64,000 nucleotides of DNA from Marinomonas foliarum. GTDB taxonomy: Bacteria; Pseudomonadota; Gammaproteobacteria; Pseudomonadales; Marinomonadaceae. A model generated the notes under the pieces. It saw nothing but the letters and a program-made list of their open reading frames with translations. It was not told the origin of the DNA and did no database searches. This document shows positions 1 through 8,791 of this stretch, piece by piece. The stretch spans positions 36,040 to 100,039 of the forward strand of contig NZ_QPJQ01000011.1 in NCBI RefSeq assembly GCF_003337275.1, written 5' to 3'. A program made the translations under genes and the position numbers. How positions within the stretch are numbered: the stretch's first letter is position 1; every line of letters starts with the position of its first letter.

Positions 1-1
1 C

Positions 2-799
2 TTAGTTATCGAAGTTCATCACCACGAAGTAGCGACTGCTGGCCAGAACGAAATCGGTGTAAAATTCAACACTCTAGTTAAGAAAGCCGACGAAGTTCAA
101 ATTCTTAAGTACTGCGTACACAACGTAGCTCACGCTTACGGCAAAACAGCGACTTTCATGCCTAAACCAATCGTTGGTGACAACGGTTCTGGTATGCACG
201 TTCACCAATCTTTCTGGAAAGATGGTACTAACCAATTCGCTGGTGACCAATACGCCGGCCTATCTGAAATGGCGCTTTACTACATTGGTGGTATCATCAA
301 GCACGCTAAGGCATTGAACGCGTTCACTAACGCTTCAACTAACTCTTACAAGCGTCTTGTTCCTGGTTTCGAAGCTCCTGTGATGCTTGCATACTCTGCA
401 CGTAACCGTTCTGCTTCTATCCGTATTCCATACGTTGCAAGCCCTAAAGGCAAACGTATTGAAGCTCGTTTCCCTGATCCAACCGCTAACCCATACCTAG
501 CGTTTGCAGCTATGTTGATGGCTGGTATCGACGGTATCAAAAACAAGATTCACCCTGGCGATGCAGCAGATAAAGATTTGTATGACCTTCCGGCTGAGGA
601 AGCCTTAGCAATTCCACAGGTTGCTGGCAGCCTAGAAGAAGCGCTTAAGTGCCTAGACGAAGATCGTGCTTTCTTGACTCAAGGCGGTGTATTCTCTGAT
701 GGTATGATCGATGCTTACATTGATCTTAAATCTGGCGAAGCACAGCGCGTAGCAATGACAACTCACCCACTTGAGTTCGAACTTTACTACAGCGTTTAA
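2..799 (+). CDS. glnA: Glutamine synthetase type I, C-terminal part (cut by window start)
   Basis: Makes glutamine from glutamate, ammonia and ATP; the cytoplasmic entry point of nitrogen assimilation. The reading frame is open from base 2, so the 5' part lies outside the window; an internal ATG at 158 is not the start. Visible landmarks are the [14 protein letters not shown] stretch, the NGSGMHVH metal/ATP-site region, the NRSASIRIP glutamate-binding loop and the KDLYDLP segment, whose tyrosine is the adenylylation site in enteric enzymes. The C-terminus FELYYSV is typical of GlnA. A strong hairpin follows, and then glnL-glnG in the same direction, the classical order. The identification is very secure. 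Confidence 0.98.
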   Translation, partial: LVIEVHHHEVATAGQNEIGVKFNTLVKKADEVQILKYCVHNVAHAYGKTATFMPKPIVGDNGSGMHVHQSFWKDGTNQFAGDQYAGLSEMALYYIGGIIKHAKALNAFTNASTNSYKRLVPGFEAPVMLAYSARNRSASIRIPYVASPKGKRIEARFPDPTANPYLAFAAMLMAGIDGIKNKIHPGDAADKDLYDLPAEEALAIPQVAGSLEEALKCLDEDRAFLTQGGVFSDGMIDAYIDLKSGEAQRVAMTTHPLEFELYYSV

Positions 800-828
800 T
801 CGCTACAGCACTTAATAAAATATGAAAG

Positions 829-856
829 GCCCTGATACAAATCAGGGCTTTTTTTT
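829..856 (+). terminator. Rho-independent terminator after glnA
   Basis: GCCCTGAT and ATCAGGGC form a perfect 8-bp stem around a 4-nt loop, followed by eight T. It lies 30 bases after the glnA stop and should separate most glnA transcripts from glnLG, as in enteric bacteria. Confidence 0.9.
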
Positions 857-884
857 GCCCTAAAAAAATCCTCCCAGCCATTGC

Positions 885-899
885 GCACAATTATAGTGC
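885..899 (+). promoter_or_regulatory. Candidate NtrC-binding site upstream of glnL
   Basis: GCAC-N7-GTGC matches the half-sites and exact spacing of enteric NtrC sites (GCACY-N5-RGTGC), although the inner bases are A rather than C/G. Its centre is about 96 bp upstream of the predicted sigma-54 start, a normal enhancer distance. The match is seen in the sequence; the function is inferred. Confidence 0.55.
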
Positions 900-960
900 A
901 TAATGTTTTTATCCCCATGACAATACCCTTAATAAACAAGCCATTCAAAGCTGCCCAATG

Positions 961-978
961 TTGGTTCGCTTTTTGCAA
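961..978 (+). promoter_or_regulatory. Sigma-54 (-24/-12) promoter of glnLG
   Basis: TTGGTTCGCTTTTTGC has the invariant GG (963-964) and GC (975-976) separated by exactly 10 bases, with the TTGG and TTGC contexts of the consensus. The predicted start is near 988, leaving a very short leader before the ATG at 997. With the NtrC site upstream it implies self-activation of ntrBC under nitrogen limitation. Confidence 0.65.
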
Positions 979-996
979 CTGTATTGAAAGAAAGTC

Positions 997-2115
997 ATGA
1001 AAGCAGGAGTCAACAGAGAGGCGCTGTCTGTGTATAGTTTACTAATCGACCATTTATCCACTGCTGTTGTTCAATTAAACGATCAACTTCAAATTGAGTA
1101 TTTAAACCCTGCTGCCGAAATGTTGTTAGCTGTTAGCCGTCGTCGAATCTATGGCAACGACATCGGCGTTGCATTTAGGGAAAGCGAAGAAAGCATTCAA
1201 GCTTTGTACTCCGCTATTGAATCTGGCCATCCATTCACAAAACGTGAAGCTGAAATTGAATGTAGCAATAACAAAAAGCTTTTCTGCGATTACACTGTCA
1301 CCCCCGTTATGGGCACGACCAATAACACAGAAAGCCTCATTATAGAGCTGTACCCTCGCGATCGAATGAAGCGGATTTCGCAAGAAGACGAAATCATCGC
1401 TAACCATGAAAGCAGTAAAGAGCTGGTTCGTGGCCTAGCTCATGAAATTAAAAACCCGTTGGGTGGTATTCGTGGTGCAGCTCAGCTGATTAGCCGCGCC
1501 TTTACCGATGAAGCACTAAACGACTACACGCAAGTCATTATTGAAGAATCAGATCGCTTACGAGATCTAGTCGATCGTCTATTAGGCCCAAGACAATTAC
1601 CAAAAAATAAATCTCTCAACATTCACAAAGTGATTGAGCGAGTTAGACAACTTATTTCGGTTGAAACCGAGAACCAAATTAAAGTAATCAGAGACTACGA
1701 CCCCAGTATTCCAGACTTAATCGGGGACGAATCACAGCTAATACAAGCGCTTCTAAATATCACCCGAAACGCGATGCAAGCGCTAATGGAAGATCAAGGC
1801 AATCATCACAAGACTATTCATATGGTAACGCGCGCTTTGCGACAATTCACCATCGGCTCAAAGCGCCATCGCTTAGTCTGCAAAATCAGCATCATCGATA
1901 ATGGTCCAGGTATACCTGAACACATTTTGAAGACTCTTTTTTATCCCATGGTCAGCGGTAGAGCAGATGGTACAGGCTTAGGCTTATCTATCGCACAGTC
2001 AGTGATTCACCAGCATCATGGAATTATTGAATGCAACAGTTACCCACAGAAAACCGAATTTAATATATTAATTCCCATTGAGACGACAGTCCAAGAACAG
2101 GAGAAACACTCATGA
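997..2115 (+). CDS. glnL: Nitrogen regulation sensor kinase NtrB (NRII)
   Basis: Cytoplasmic histidine kinase/phosphatase that, with PII protein, reads the glutamine state and sets phosphorylation of NtrC. The 372 residues hold an N-terminal PAS domain (about 10-125), the H-box GLAHEIKNPLGG with phosphoacceptor His149, and a HATPase domain with N-box around 250-262, DNGPGIP at 301-307 and GTGLGLS near 325-331. There is no membrane segment, as expected for NtrB. Its stop overlaps the glnG start by 4 bp, implying translational coupling. A sigma-54 promoter and NtrC-like site lie directly upstream. Confidence 0.97.
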   Translation: MKAGVNREALSVYSLLIDHLSTAVVQLNDQLQIEYLNPAAEMLLAVSRRRIYGNDIGVAFRESEESIQALYSAIESGHPFTKREAEIECSNNKKLFCDYTVTPVMGTTNNTESLIIELYPRDRMKRISQEDEIIANHESSKELVRGLAHEIKNPLGGIRGAAQLISRAFTDEALNDYTQVIIEESDRLRDLVDRLLGPRQLPKNKSLNIHKVIERVRQLISVETENQIKVIRDYDPSIPDLIGDESQLIQALLNITRNAMQALMEDQGNHHKTIHMVTRALRQFTIGSKRHRLVCKISIIDNGPGIPEHILKTLFYPMVSGRADGTGLGLSIAQSVIHQHHGIIECNSYPQKTEFNILIPIETTVQEQEKHS

Positions 2116-3545
2116 CACCAGAAGAAACCGTATGGATTGTTGACGACGATCGCTCTATTCGCTGGGTTTTAGAGAAGACATTAGAACAAGAAGGAATCCA
2201 ATGTCGCTTGTTTGATTCTGCCGAAAACCTAGTCAACCTTATTGATAAAGAACAACCAAGCGCCATTATCAGTGACATTCGAATGCCTGGCATGGACGGC
2301 TTAGCGTTGCTTGAAAAGCTACAGAAAGATCACCCCTATTTACCTGTTATTATCATGACAGCACACTCAGATTTAGAAAGTGCAGTAGCCTCTTACCAAG
2401 GTGGTGCGTTTGAGTACCTACCTAAACCCTTCGATGTCGAAGAAGCCGTTAGCCTTGTAAAGCGCGCCATGCTTCACCACCGCAATGCACGACCAAGCAC
2501 TGACGATATGGAAGCCGAAGAAGAGCCACAAGTAGACAAAGAAATTATTGGTGAAGCTCCAGCCATGCAGGAGGTTTTCCGTGCTATTGGTCGACTTGCC
2601 AATTCTAATATTACCGTACTGATCAATGGTGAATCCGGTACAGGTAAAGAGCTAGTAGCCCAAGCCCTACACACCCACAGCCCTCGTGCAGCAAACCCTT
2701 TTATCGCTTTAAACATGGCCGCAATTCCACACGACTTAATTGAGTCTGAGTTATTTGGCCATGAAAAAGGTGCCTTTACCGGTGCCAATACACAGCGCCG
2801 AGGCCGTTTCGAACAAGCCAATGGCGGAACTCTATTTCTAGATGAAATTGGCGATATGCCAGCTGAGACACAAACACGCCTATTACGTGTTTTAGCGGAC
2901 GGAGAATTCTATCGAGTGGGTGGACATACCCCAGTGAAAGTCGATGTTCGCATAATTGCAGCAACCCACCAAAACTTAGAAAACTTGGTGCAAAAAGGTT
3001 CGTTCCGTGAAGATTTATTTCACCGCCTAAACGTCATCCGTATTCACTTACCTAAGCTGGCAGAGCGTCGTGAAGACATTCCAAAGCTTGCTCGCCACTT
3101 CTTGAGCCGCGCAGCTGAAGAACTTGCCGTTGAGCCTAAACTGCTTACCAAAGAAACAGAGAACTATCTGACTCAACTAGATTGGCCTGGTAATGTCAGA
3201 CAACTAGAAAATACCTGCCGCTGGTTAATTGTTATGGCATCGGGACGTGAAGTTCTAGTGGAAGACTTACCACCTGAGTTATTAGCGGCAATTCCGCACG
3301 AGCAGCCTTTTGCATCATGGGAAGAAGCGCTGAAAAATTGGGTAGACAGCACGCTAGCGACAGGCCAGAAAGGCATCCTTGATCAAGCCGTACCAAAATT
3401 TGAACGCATTATGATAGAAACGGCGCTTGCTCACACTGGCGGACGTCGCCGTGATGCTTCTCTTCTTCTTGGCTGGGGACGTAATACACTAACCAGAAAA
3501 ATCAAAGAATTGAACATTGATCATGCTGAACAAGATGAGGATTAA
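2112..3545 (+). CDS. glnG: Nitrogen regulator NtrC (sigma-54 activator)
   Basis: Response regulator that, once phosphorylated by NtrB, activates sigma-54 promoters of nitrogen genes. The receiver has Asp11/Asp12 and phosphoacceptor Asp55 in SDIRMPGMDG. The AAA+ domain has Walker A GESGTGKE (173-180), the sigma-54 contacting GAFTGA loop (220-225) and Walker B LFLDEIGD (241-248). The C-terminal Fis-type helix-turn-helix ends the 477-residue protein, close to the family length. It overlaps glnL by 4 bp. An imperfect inverted repeat follows the gene. Confidence 0.98.
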   Translation: MTPEETVWIVDDDRSIRWVLEKTLEQEGIQCRLFDSAENLVNLIDKEQPSAIISDIRMPGMDGLALLEKLQKDHPYLPVIIMTAHSDLESAVASYQGGAFEYLPKPFDVEEAVSLVKRAMLHHRNARPSTDDMEAEEEPQVDKEIIGEAPAMQEVFRAIGRLANSNITVLINGESGTGKELVAQALHTHSPRAANPFIALNMAAIPHDLIESELFGHEKGAFTGANTQRRGRFEQANGGTLFLDEIGDMPAETQTRLLRVLADGEFYRVGGHTPVKVDVRIIAATHQNLENLVQKGSFREDLFHRLNVIRIHLPKLAERREDIPKLARHFLSRAAEELAVEPKLLTKETENYLTQLDWPGNVRQLENTCRWLIVMASGREVLVEDLPPELLAAIPHEQPFASWEEALKNWVDSTLATGQKGILDQAVPKFERIMIETALAHTGGRRRDASLLLGWGRNTLTRKIKELNIDHAEQDED

Positions 3546-3570
3546 TCAGACCTCATAGAGAAAAGAGTGA

Positions 3571-3601
3571 TGCAGGCATCATGAATTAGTATTTGCCTGC
3601 A
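3571..3601 (+). terminator. Possible weak terminator after glnG
   Basis: TGCAGGCA and TGCCTGCA form a perfect 8-bp stem with a 15-nt loop, but only TTATCTC follows, not a clean T-run. It could be a weak or factor-assisted terminator. Confidence 0.4.
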
Positions 3602-3699
3602 TTATCTCAGCTTTATGCTGTTTTAGACTTGCTTTTACAGACACAATCCCCTACTAATTAAAGACGACTAAATGACCATTAATAAACGGGAAAACTGTT

Positions 3700-4080
3700 A
3701 TGTATCCAACACTTCAGTCCATGGGTATCACAAGCATACAGGACATTGAAAAATTCACTTTGCGCTATGAAGGCGGCCACGATGTTTTAAAAATTTACTA
3801 CCGTCGTGAAAAAGGCTCGCTACTTCCAAAAAGTAAAAAATTCAAATTTGGTCGCTCGACTAAAACCGTTTTAGCAGACGGCGGTCAACAAACTTATCGA
3901 CAAGTACAAGAGCCTTCTTTAATTGTCTTACGTGCAATGGAAGAGCTAGAGAAAATCGTCGGTCGACAGCACGAAACCAAAGCATCAAAAGAAGATTTGA
4001 TCAAAGAACTTGAGCACTTAGAAAAAGTCGTTAATAGCAAAATTAACGAAATCAAAGTAAAAATTGAGTCGATGCAATAA
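3700..4080 (+). CDS. DUF3461 family protein
   Basis: Small soluble protein of 126 residues with the N-terminus MYPTLQSMGI and the lysine/arginine-rich KSKKFKFGRSTKTV segment that I recognise from the DUF3461 family of gammaproteobacteria. The C-terminal third (about 90-126) is rich in E, K and L and looks like a coiled coil. There is no signal peptide or membrane segment. The family function is unknown to me. It stands alone between glnG and tsaC in the same direction, with 154 bp upstream, so it probably has its own promoter. Confidence 0.8.
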   Translation: MYPTLQSMGITSIQDIEKFTLRYEGGHDVLKIYYRREKGSLLPKSKKFKFGRSTKTVLADGGQQTYRQVQEPSLIVLRAMEELEKIVGRQHETKASKEDLIKELEHLEKVVNSKINEIKVKIESMQ

Positions 4081-4237
4081 ATCAATTTGATCGTTTGACA
4101 GAACTCCCTCTTTTGACTGAGCGGTGACTTACTATCGCTCAGTCATTTGATCACATTACCAACTAGCCCCATTTATAAAATCTCGCTACAATCTCCCGCT
4201 ATTTCATATCTACTATATTTTTCAGAAGCCAATTATT

Positions 4238-4795
4238 ATGAATCTTATAACCTGCGTCGAAGAGCTGGCCGATATTATCCGTAAAGGCGGCGTTATAGCT
4301 TACCCAACAGAAGCAGTTTGGGGATTAGGCTGTGATCCTTACAACGAATCTGCTGTAAGGCGAATTCTGGCCCTAAAAGATCGTCCAGAATACAAAGGTC
4401 TGATTTTGATTGCGGGGGCAAAAAACGAGCTAACACCCTGGCTACAGACGCTAGATACAAAAGCAGCAGAACGCTTAATTAGTAAAAATGACATTCCCAT
4501 TTCTTGGGTCGTACCGGATACAACAATCACCCCGAGCTGGGTGAGAGGTGAGCATCAAAGTGTCGCCATACGCCTTTCACAGCACCAACCAGTACAACGT
4601 TTGTGTGCGGCTTATCAAGGCGTCATTGTGTCAACTTCGGCTAATCCTGCGGGGCTAGATCCAGCCATGAGCGTAGAAGAAATAAATGCGTACTTTGGTG
4701 ACAAAGTGGATGCTATTTTTAACGCATCACTAGGTGGCGCTTCACAACCCTCACAAGTGAGAGACATTCTGACAGACACCCTGTTTCGAGCTTAA
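4238..4795 (+). CDS. tsaC: Threonylcarbamoyl-AMP synthase (YrdC/Sua5 family)
   Basis: Condenses threonine, bicarbonate and ATP to threonylcarbamoyl-AMP, the precursor for the t6A modification at position 37 of ANN-decoding tRNAs. The 185-residue length fits the short bacterial TsaC. The YrdC fold is shown by [18 protein letters not shown] near the N-terminus, the LKDRP motif, and STSANPAG in the second half. Start ATG at 4238. The gene is transcribed toward the liv operon and ends at a shared hairpin. Confidence 0.95.
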   Translation: MNLITCVEELADIIRKGGVIAYPTEAVWGLGCDPYNESAVRRILALKDRPEYKGLILIAGAKNELTPWLQTLDTKAAERLISKNDIPISWVVPDTTITPSWVRGEHQSVAIRLSQHQPVQRLCAAYQGVIVSTSANPAGLDPAMSVEEINAYFGDKVDAIFNASLGGASQPSQVRDILTDTLFRA

Positions 4796-4864
4796 ATTAA
4801 GCCAATACGGATAGGTATATCCATCTATTGTGTATAAGCCCAGTTTTTACCCACAATACAAAAT

Positions 4865-4911
4865 AAAAAAGCGCGGTGACCTTGTTTATAAACTGGTCAC
4901 CACGCTTTTTT
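4865..4911. terminator. Bidirectional terminator between tsaC and livF
   Basis: A long inverted repeat (AAAAAAGCG-C-GGTGACC against GGTCACC-A-CGCTTTTTT, one mismatch) around a 13-nt loop. It has a T-run on each strand and lies between two convergent genes, so it can serve both. Confidence 0.88.
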
Positions 4912-4927
4912 CTTACTTTAACTGAGT

Positions 4928-5641
4928 TTAATGACCGCCTAGATAAGCATCACGCACTTCAGGATTAACCAAGAGCTCCGCTCCAGTTCCCGTCAATCGA
5001 ATCTCACCATTCACCATAACATAGCCACGATTGGCCAGTTTTAGTGCATGGTTAGCATTCTGCTCCACCAAGAAAATTGTCATCCCAGTGCTAGCCACAT
5101 CTTTCAAAATTTGAAAAATTTGCTTAACAATTATTGGCGCCAAACCTAGGCTTGGCTCATCCAATAAAAGCAATTTTGGACGACTCATTAGAGCTCGCGC
5201 TATAGCCAACATCTGCTGCTCACCACCAGACATGGTCGATGCTCGCTGGTTACGACGCTCCAATAACCTAGGGAATAATCCGAACATACGCTGCATATCT
5301 TCTTCCGCATGATCCATGCCGATTGGAATCGTCCCCATTAATAGGTTTTCCTCCACTGTCATGCCTGGAAAAATACGACGTCCCTCTGGCGATTGAGCCA
5401 AACCGTGAGAAGCCACGTAATGGGCAGATTTTTGTGATATATCTTCACCGCGATAAATGATTTCACCGGAAGAAATTCGAGGCTGACCAAATATAGACAT
5501 TAACAACGTCGATTTACCCGCGCCATTCGCACCAATCAAGGTAACAATTTCACCTTCATCTACGGTTAGAGAGACTTTTTTTAACGCTTGAATCGGGCCG
5601 TAATGCACGTCAACATCTTTAAACTGCATCAATGTAGTCAT
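4928..5641 (-). CDS. livF: Branched-chain amino acid ABC transporter ATPase LivF
   Basis: One of two ATPases that power import of branched-chain amino acids at the inner membrane. The 237 residues contain Walker A GANGAGKST (about 37-45), the Q-loop region, signature MSGGEQQMLAIARAL and Walker B LLLLDEPSLGL. It matches LivF/BraG in length. The start overlaps the livG stop by 4 bp. It is the last gene of a five-gene minus-strand operon. Confidence 0.95.
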   Translation of the reverse strand: MTTLMQFKDVDVHYGPIQALKKVSLTVDEGEIVTLIGANGAGKSTLLMSIFGQPRISSGEIIYRGEDISQKSAHYVASHGLAQSPEGRRIFPGMTVEENLLMGTIPIGMDHAEEDMQRMFGLFPRLLERRNQRASTMSGGEQQMLAIARALMSRPKLLLLDEPSLGLAPIIVKQIFQILKDVASTGMTIFLVEQNANHALKLANRGYVMVNGEIRLTGTGAELLVNPEVRDAYLGGH

Positions 5642-6519
5642 AGTGTTACTTCCTCGCCTTCTTCTGCACCAAGGTAAGCCGCAATAACCTTTGGATTACT
5701 CTTAATATCATCTGGACCACCTTTGGCAATAACTTCACCATGGTCTAACACAACGATGTAATCGGAGATATCCATTACCATCCCCATATCGTGCTCGATT
5801 AACAGAACCGTCGTGTTGTGCTCATCACGGAGGACTCGAATCATCTTCGTTAAGGCTTCAGTTTCAGATGGGTTTAAACCTGCAGCAGGCTCATCCAAAC
5901 AAACAATTTCAGGATTAGTACACATGGCACGCGCAATCTCTAAGCGACGCTGCTGCCCATATGAAAGTTCGCCTGCCAGACGGTTTGCTGAATCCACAAG
6001 GTCCACTACACCTAACCAATAAAAAGCACGTTCTAATGCTTCTTCTTCGGCTTTTTTATAACCTTTCGTGTTCAAAATTCCAGCAATCAGACTGCGATTA
6101 ACAAGCATATGCTGAGCAACTAACAAATTTTCAATCACAGACATTTCTTTAAACAAACGAATGTTCTGAAATGTTCTAGACAAGCCTGCTCGGTTCACAA
6201 GATGAGACCCACCGAACATTTTGTACTTAAGACGAGAGGCAAATGAGGCAGGTGAAATAAAGTCAGTCGCTTTGAAAGGTTCGCCCAGTACTTTAATAAT
6301 ACTGGTTTCTTTACCGCCAGCAGATAATTGAATCTTGCCACCAGTCGCTTTATAAAAACCGGTAAGGCAGTTAAACACAGTGGTTTTACCCGCACCGTTA
6401 GGTCCAATCAAAGCTGATACTGAACCGCGCTTAATATCAAAAGTCACATCATTTAGCGCTTTAATACCACCAAAGTGCATCACCAAGTTTTCAACAGCTA
6501 AAATATTTTCTTGGTTCAT
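5638..6519 (-). CDS. livG: Branched-chain amino acid ABC transporter ATPase LivG
   Basis: Partner ATPase of LivF. Walker A GPNGAGKTT, signature LSYGQQRRLEIARAM, Walker B IVCLDEPAAGL and the H-loop LLIEHDMGMVM are all present. At 293 residues it is longer than the roughly 255 of E. coli LivG; the extra sequence lies after Walker A, around residues 60-105. The 4-bp overlaps on both sides tie it to livF and livM. Confidence 0.95.
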   Translation of the reverse strand: MNQENILAVENLVMHFGGIKALNDVTFDIKRGSVSALIGPNGAGKTTVFNCLTGFYKATGGKIQLSAGGKETSIIKVLGEPFKATDFISPASFASRLKYKMFGGSHLVNRAGLSRTFQNIRLFKEMSVIENLLVAQHMLVNRSLIAGILNTKGYKKAEEEALERAFYWLGVVDLVDSANRLAGELSYGQQRRLEIARAMCTNPEIVCLDEPAAGLNPSETEALTKMIRVLRDEHNTTVLLIEHDMGMVMDISDYIVVLDHGEVIAKGGPDDIKSNPKVIAAYLGAEEGEEVTL

Positions 6520-7790
6520 TTCACCACCCCTTTTTTCGGAGAAAAGCCTGTTCTAGTTACACGAACAATGCCCCGAGGCTTCCAAATCATCATTACCACC
6601 ATCAAAATACCAAACATCAACACACGGTATTCTGCGAACTCCCTTAACATTTCAGGTAATACTGTTAAACAGAAGGCAGCAATAACTACACCTAATGTTG
6701 ACCCCATACCACCTAATACCACAATCGCTAAAATTAATGCAGACTCAAAGAAAGTAAATGAGGACGGATTAACAAAGCCTTGGTAAGTCGCGAAAAATAC
6801 ACCCGCCAAACCACCAGTCGAAGCGCCTATCATGAAAGCAGAAAGTTTCACCAACACATGGTTCAACCCCAATGACCGACAGGCTATCTCATCTTCGCGT
6901 AGTGCTTCCCAAGCACGGCCAATTGGCATTTTTACCAGACGATGCTTGATAAAAAGCACGGCCCATACAACAGCAAATAGTACGATATAGATAAACATGT
7001 ACTTATAAGCAGAATCATAGGGGATATTAAAGAACTCGTGGAAGGTTTCACCGTCTCTCGACCTGCGCTTAAACTCCAAACCAAAGAAGGTTGGCAAAGG
7101 TGCTGACACACCATTAGGACCATGAGTGAATGACGCCCAGTTTGTTAAGATAAGACGAATAATTTCACCAAACCCTAATGTCACAATCGCCAAATAATCA
7201 CCATGCATTCGCAATACAGGAAAGCCTAATATAGCCCCAGCAAACGCCGCAAGTATGGCAGCAATTGGCAACATCGACCAAAAGCCTAGTCCTAAGTTTT
7301 CATAGCCTAATGCTAGGCCATAAGCCCCGATGGCATAAAAGCCAACAAAACCCAAATCCAGTAGACCGGCCAAACCGACAACGATATTTAGACCCAAGCC
7401 CAGTAAGACATAGATTAAACCTAGGATAATAACTGTCAGTACATATTTAGACGCGATAAAAGGTATCAAGAGACCAACCGCGATGACCAATGGAATAATC
7501 CATATCATTTTGGATTTATGGCCAGGAGGAAGAACCGTGACGCCGTCATCACTATTGGCATAACGAAAAGCCAGCGCGATGCCTTTTTCTGTCTGCAAGA
7601 AGCTAGACATAACAAAACGTCCGACTGCAACTACCGCCACAATCCAAGCAACTCGCCCAAATTCGGCATTGAAACCGTAACCATCCAATACGACACCAAC
7701 AATTGGCCCAAACAAAACCAATGCCATTAAGCCAGCAATGAAGGCATCAACACTACTTTTCTTAAAATTTATTCCTACTGCTTGGCTCAT
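6516..7790 (-). CDS. livM: Branched-chain amino acid ABC permease LivM
   Basis: Inner-membrane permease subunit of the liv importer. The 424-residue length equals that of enteric LivM, including an N-terminal extension with extra hydrophobic segments before the core (GLGLNIVVGLAGLLDLG near 130). The EAA-like cytoplasmic loop contains GRAWEALREDEIACRSLG, the usual ATPase contact. It starts one base before the livH stop codon region (end to end with livH), so the genes are translationally linked. Confidence 0.95.
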   Translation of the reverse strand: MSQAVGINFKKSSVDAFIAGLMALVLFGPIVGVVLDGYGFNAEFGRVAWIVAVVAVGRFVMSSFLQTEKGIALAFRYANSDDGVTVLPPGHKSKMIWIIPLVIAVGLLIPFIASKYVLTVIILGLIYVLLGLGLNIVVGLAGLLDLGFVGFYAIGAYGLALGYENLGLGFWSMLPIAAILAAFAGAILGFPVLRMHGDYLAIVTLGFGEIIRLILTNWASFTHGPNGVSAPLPTFFGLEFKRRSRDGETFHEFFNIPYDSAYKYMFIYIVLFAVVWAVLFIKHRLVKMPIGRAWEALREDEIACRSLGLNHVLVKLSAFMIGASTGGLAGVFFATYQGFVNPSSFTFFESALILAIVVLGGMGSTLGVVIAAFCLTVLPEMLREFAEYRVLMFGILMVVMMIWKPRGIVRVTRTGFSPKKGVVK

Positions 7791-8702
7791 TTATACTTTC
7801 TCCACTTCAGGTTTGCCTAGAAGGCCACTTGGGCGAATAATCAAAATGAGAACTAATAAAGAGAATGAGAAAACATCTTTATAATCAGAACTAATCAACC
7901 CAGCAAACAGAGCCTCAGATAATCCAAGGATTAGCCCGCCTAGCATAGCGCCAGGTAAAGAACCTATGCCGCCAAGCACCGCTGCAGTAAACGCTTTGAT
8001 ACCAATAATAAAGCCAACATAAAAATCAAATGCGCCATAGTCTAATGTCACCAATACACCAGCCAAGGCCGCCATCACAGCACCGATCACGAATACCGTT
8101 GATATAACCTTATCTGTGTCGATACCCAAAATAGACGCCATTTTTCTGTCTTGCTGAGTCGCTCGACACATGCGGCCTAATTTTGTTTTTTGAATAACAT
8201 AAGTCAGTACGCCCATTCCCAATAAGGAAACGAACAAAATAAATAATTTCATATAAGTGATTTGTACAAATCCATCACCCACTGAAAAGCGGATAGCGCC
8301 AGTCAATAGAGTTGGAACACCTTGTTGGTTCGCTCCCTGACTCAATTGCACGTAGTTTTGTAAAATCAGCGACATACCGATTGCAGAAATTAATACTGCC
8401 AAACGGCTAGAGCTTCTTAATGGTCTATAGGCGATACGTTCAATCACCCAACCATAAGCCCCCGTTACAGCAACGGTAAGAAACAATGTACCAACAATAA
8501 TGATAGGAAAAGATTCGATACCGAAGAATGTTAAAATCGCAATAGCAATAGCGGTGATATAAGCTGACACCATATACACGTCGCCATGGGCGAAGTTAAT
8601 CATGCCTATAATGCCGTACACCATGGTGTAACCGATCGCAATGAGTCCGTAAACAGAACCAAGGGTAAGACCGTTTACCAGCTGCTGGAGAACGATATCC
8701 AT
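7791..8702 (-). CDS. livH: Branched-chain amino acid ABC permease LivH
   Basis: Second permease subunit. The 303 residues begin LQQLVNGLTLGSVYGLIAIG, the typical LivH N-terminus, followed by several membrane helices. The ATPase-contact loop GRMCRATQQDRKMASILGID is present. It lies immediately upstream of livM. A 12-bp perfect inverted repeat separates it from the binding-protein gene, which may lower its expression relative to that gene. Confidence 0.95.
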   Translation of the reverse strand: MDIVLQQLVNGLTLGSVYGLIAIGYTMVYGIIGMINFAHGDVYMVSAYITAIAIAILTFFGIESFPIIIVGTLFLTVAVTGAYGWVIERIAYRPLRSSSRLAVLISAIGMSLILQNYVQLSQGANQQGVPTLLTGAIRFSVGDGFVQITYMKLFILFVSLLGMGVLTYVIQKTKLGRMCRATQQDRKMASILGIDTDKVISTVFVIGAVMAALAGVLVTLDYGAFDFYVGFIIGIKAFTAAVLGGIGSLPGAMLGGLILGLSEALFAGLISSDYKDVFSFSLLVLILIIRPSGLLGKPEVEKV

Positions 8703-8740
8703 CGTAAGACCTCGTGGGAATTTAGCTCAAATAGAGAGGA

Positions 8741-8770
8741 TATCTGCTAGCAGATCCTTGCTAGCAGATA
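8741..8770 (-). promoter_or_regulatory. Inverted repeat between binding-protein gene and livH
   Basis: TATCTGCTAGCA and TGCTAGCAGATA form a perfect 12-bp stem with a 6-nt loop and no long T-run on the minus strand. It sits after the binding-protein stop, where 3'-end stabilisation or partial termination would give excess binding protein. Confidence 0.6.
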
Positions 8771-8791
8771 CATTTATGGAGATTCTAAAAA

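Noticed and set aside
6511..6786. Plus-strand frame across livM/livG
   Set aside because: It is antisense to the livM C-terminus and shows no family features.
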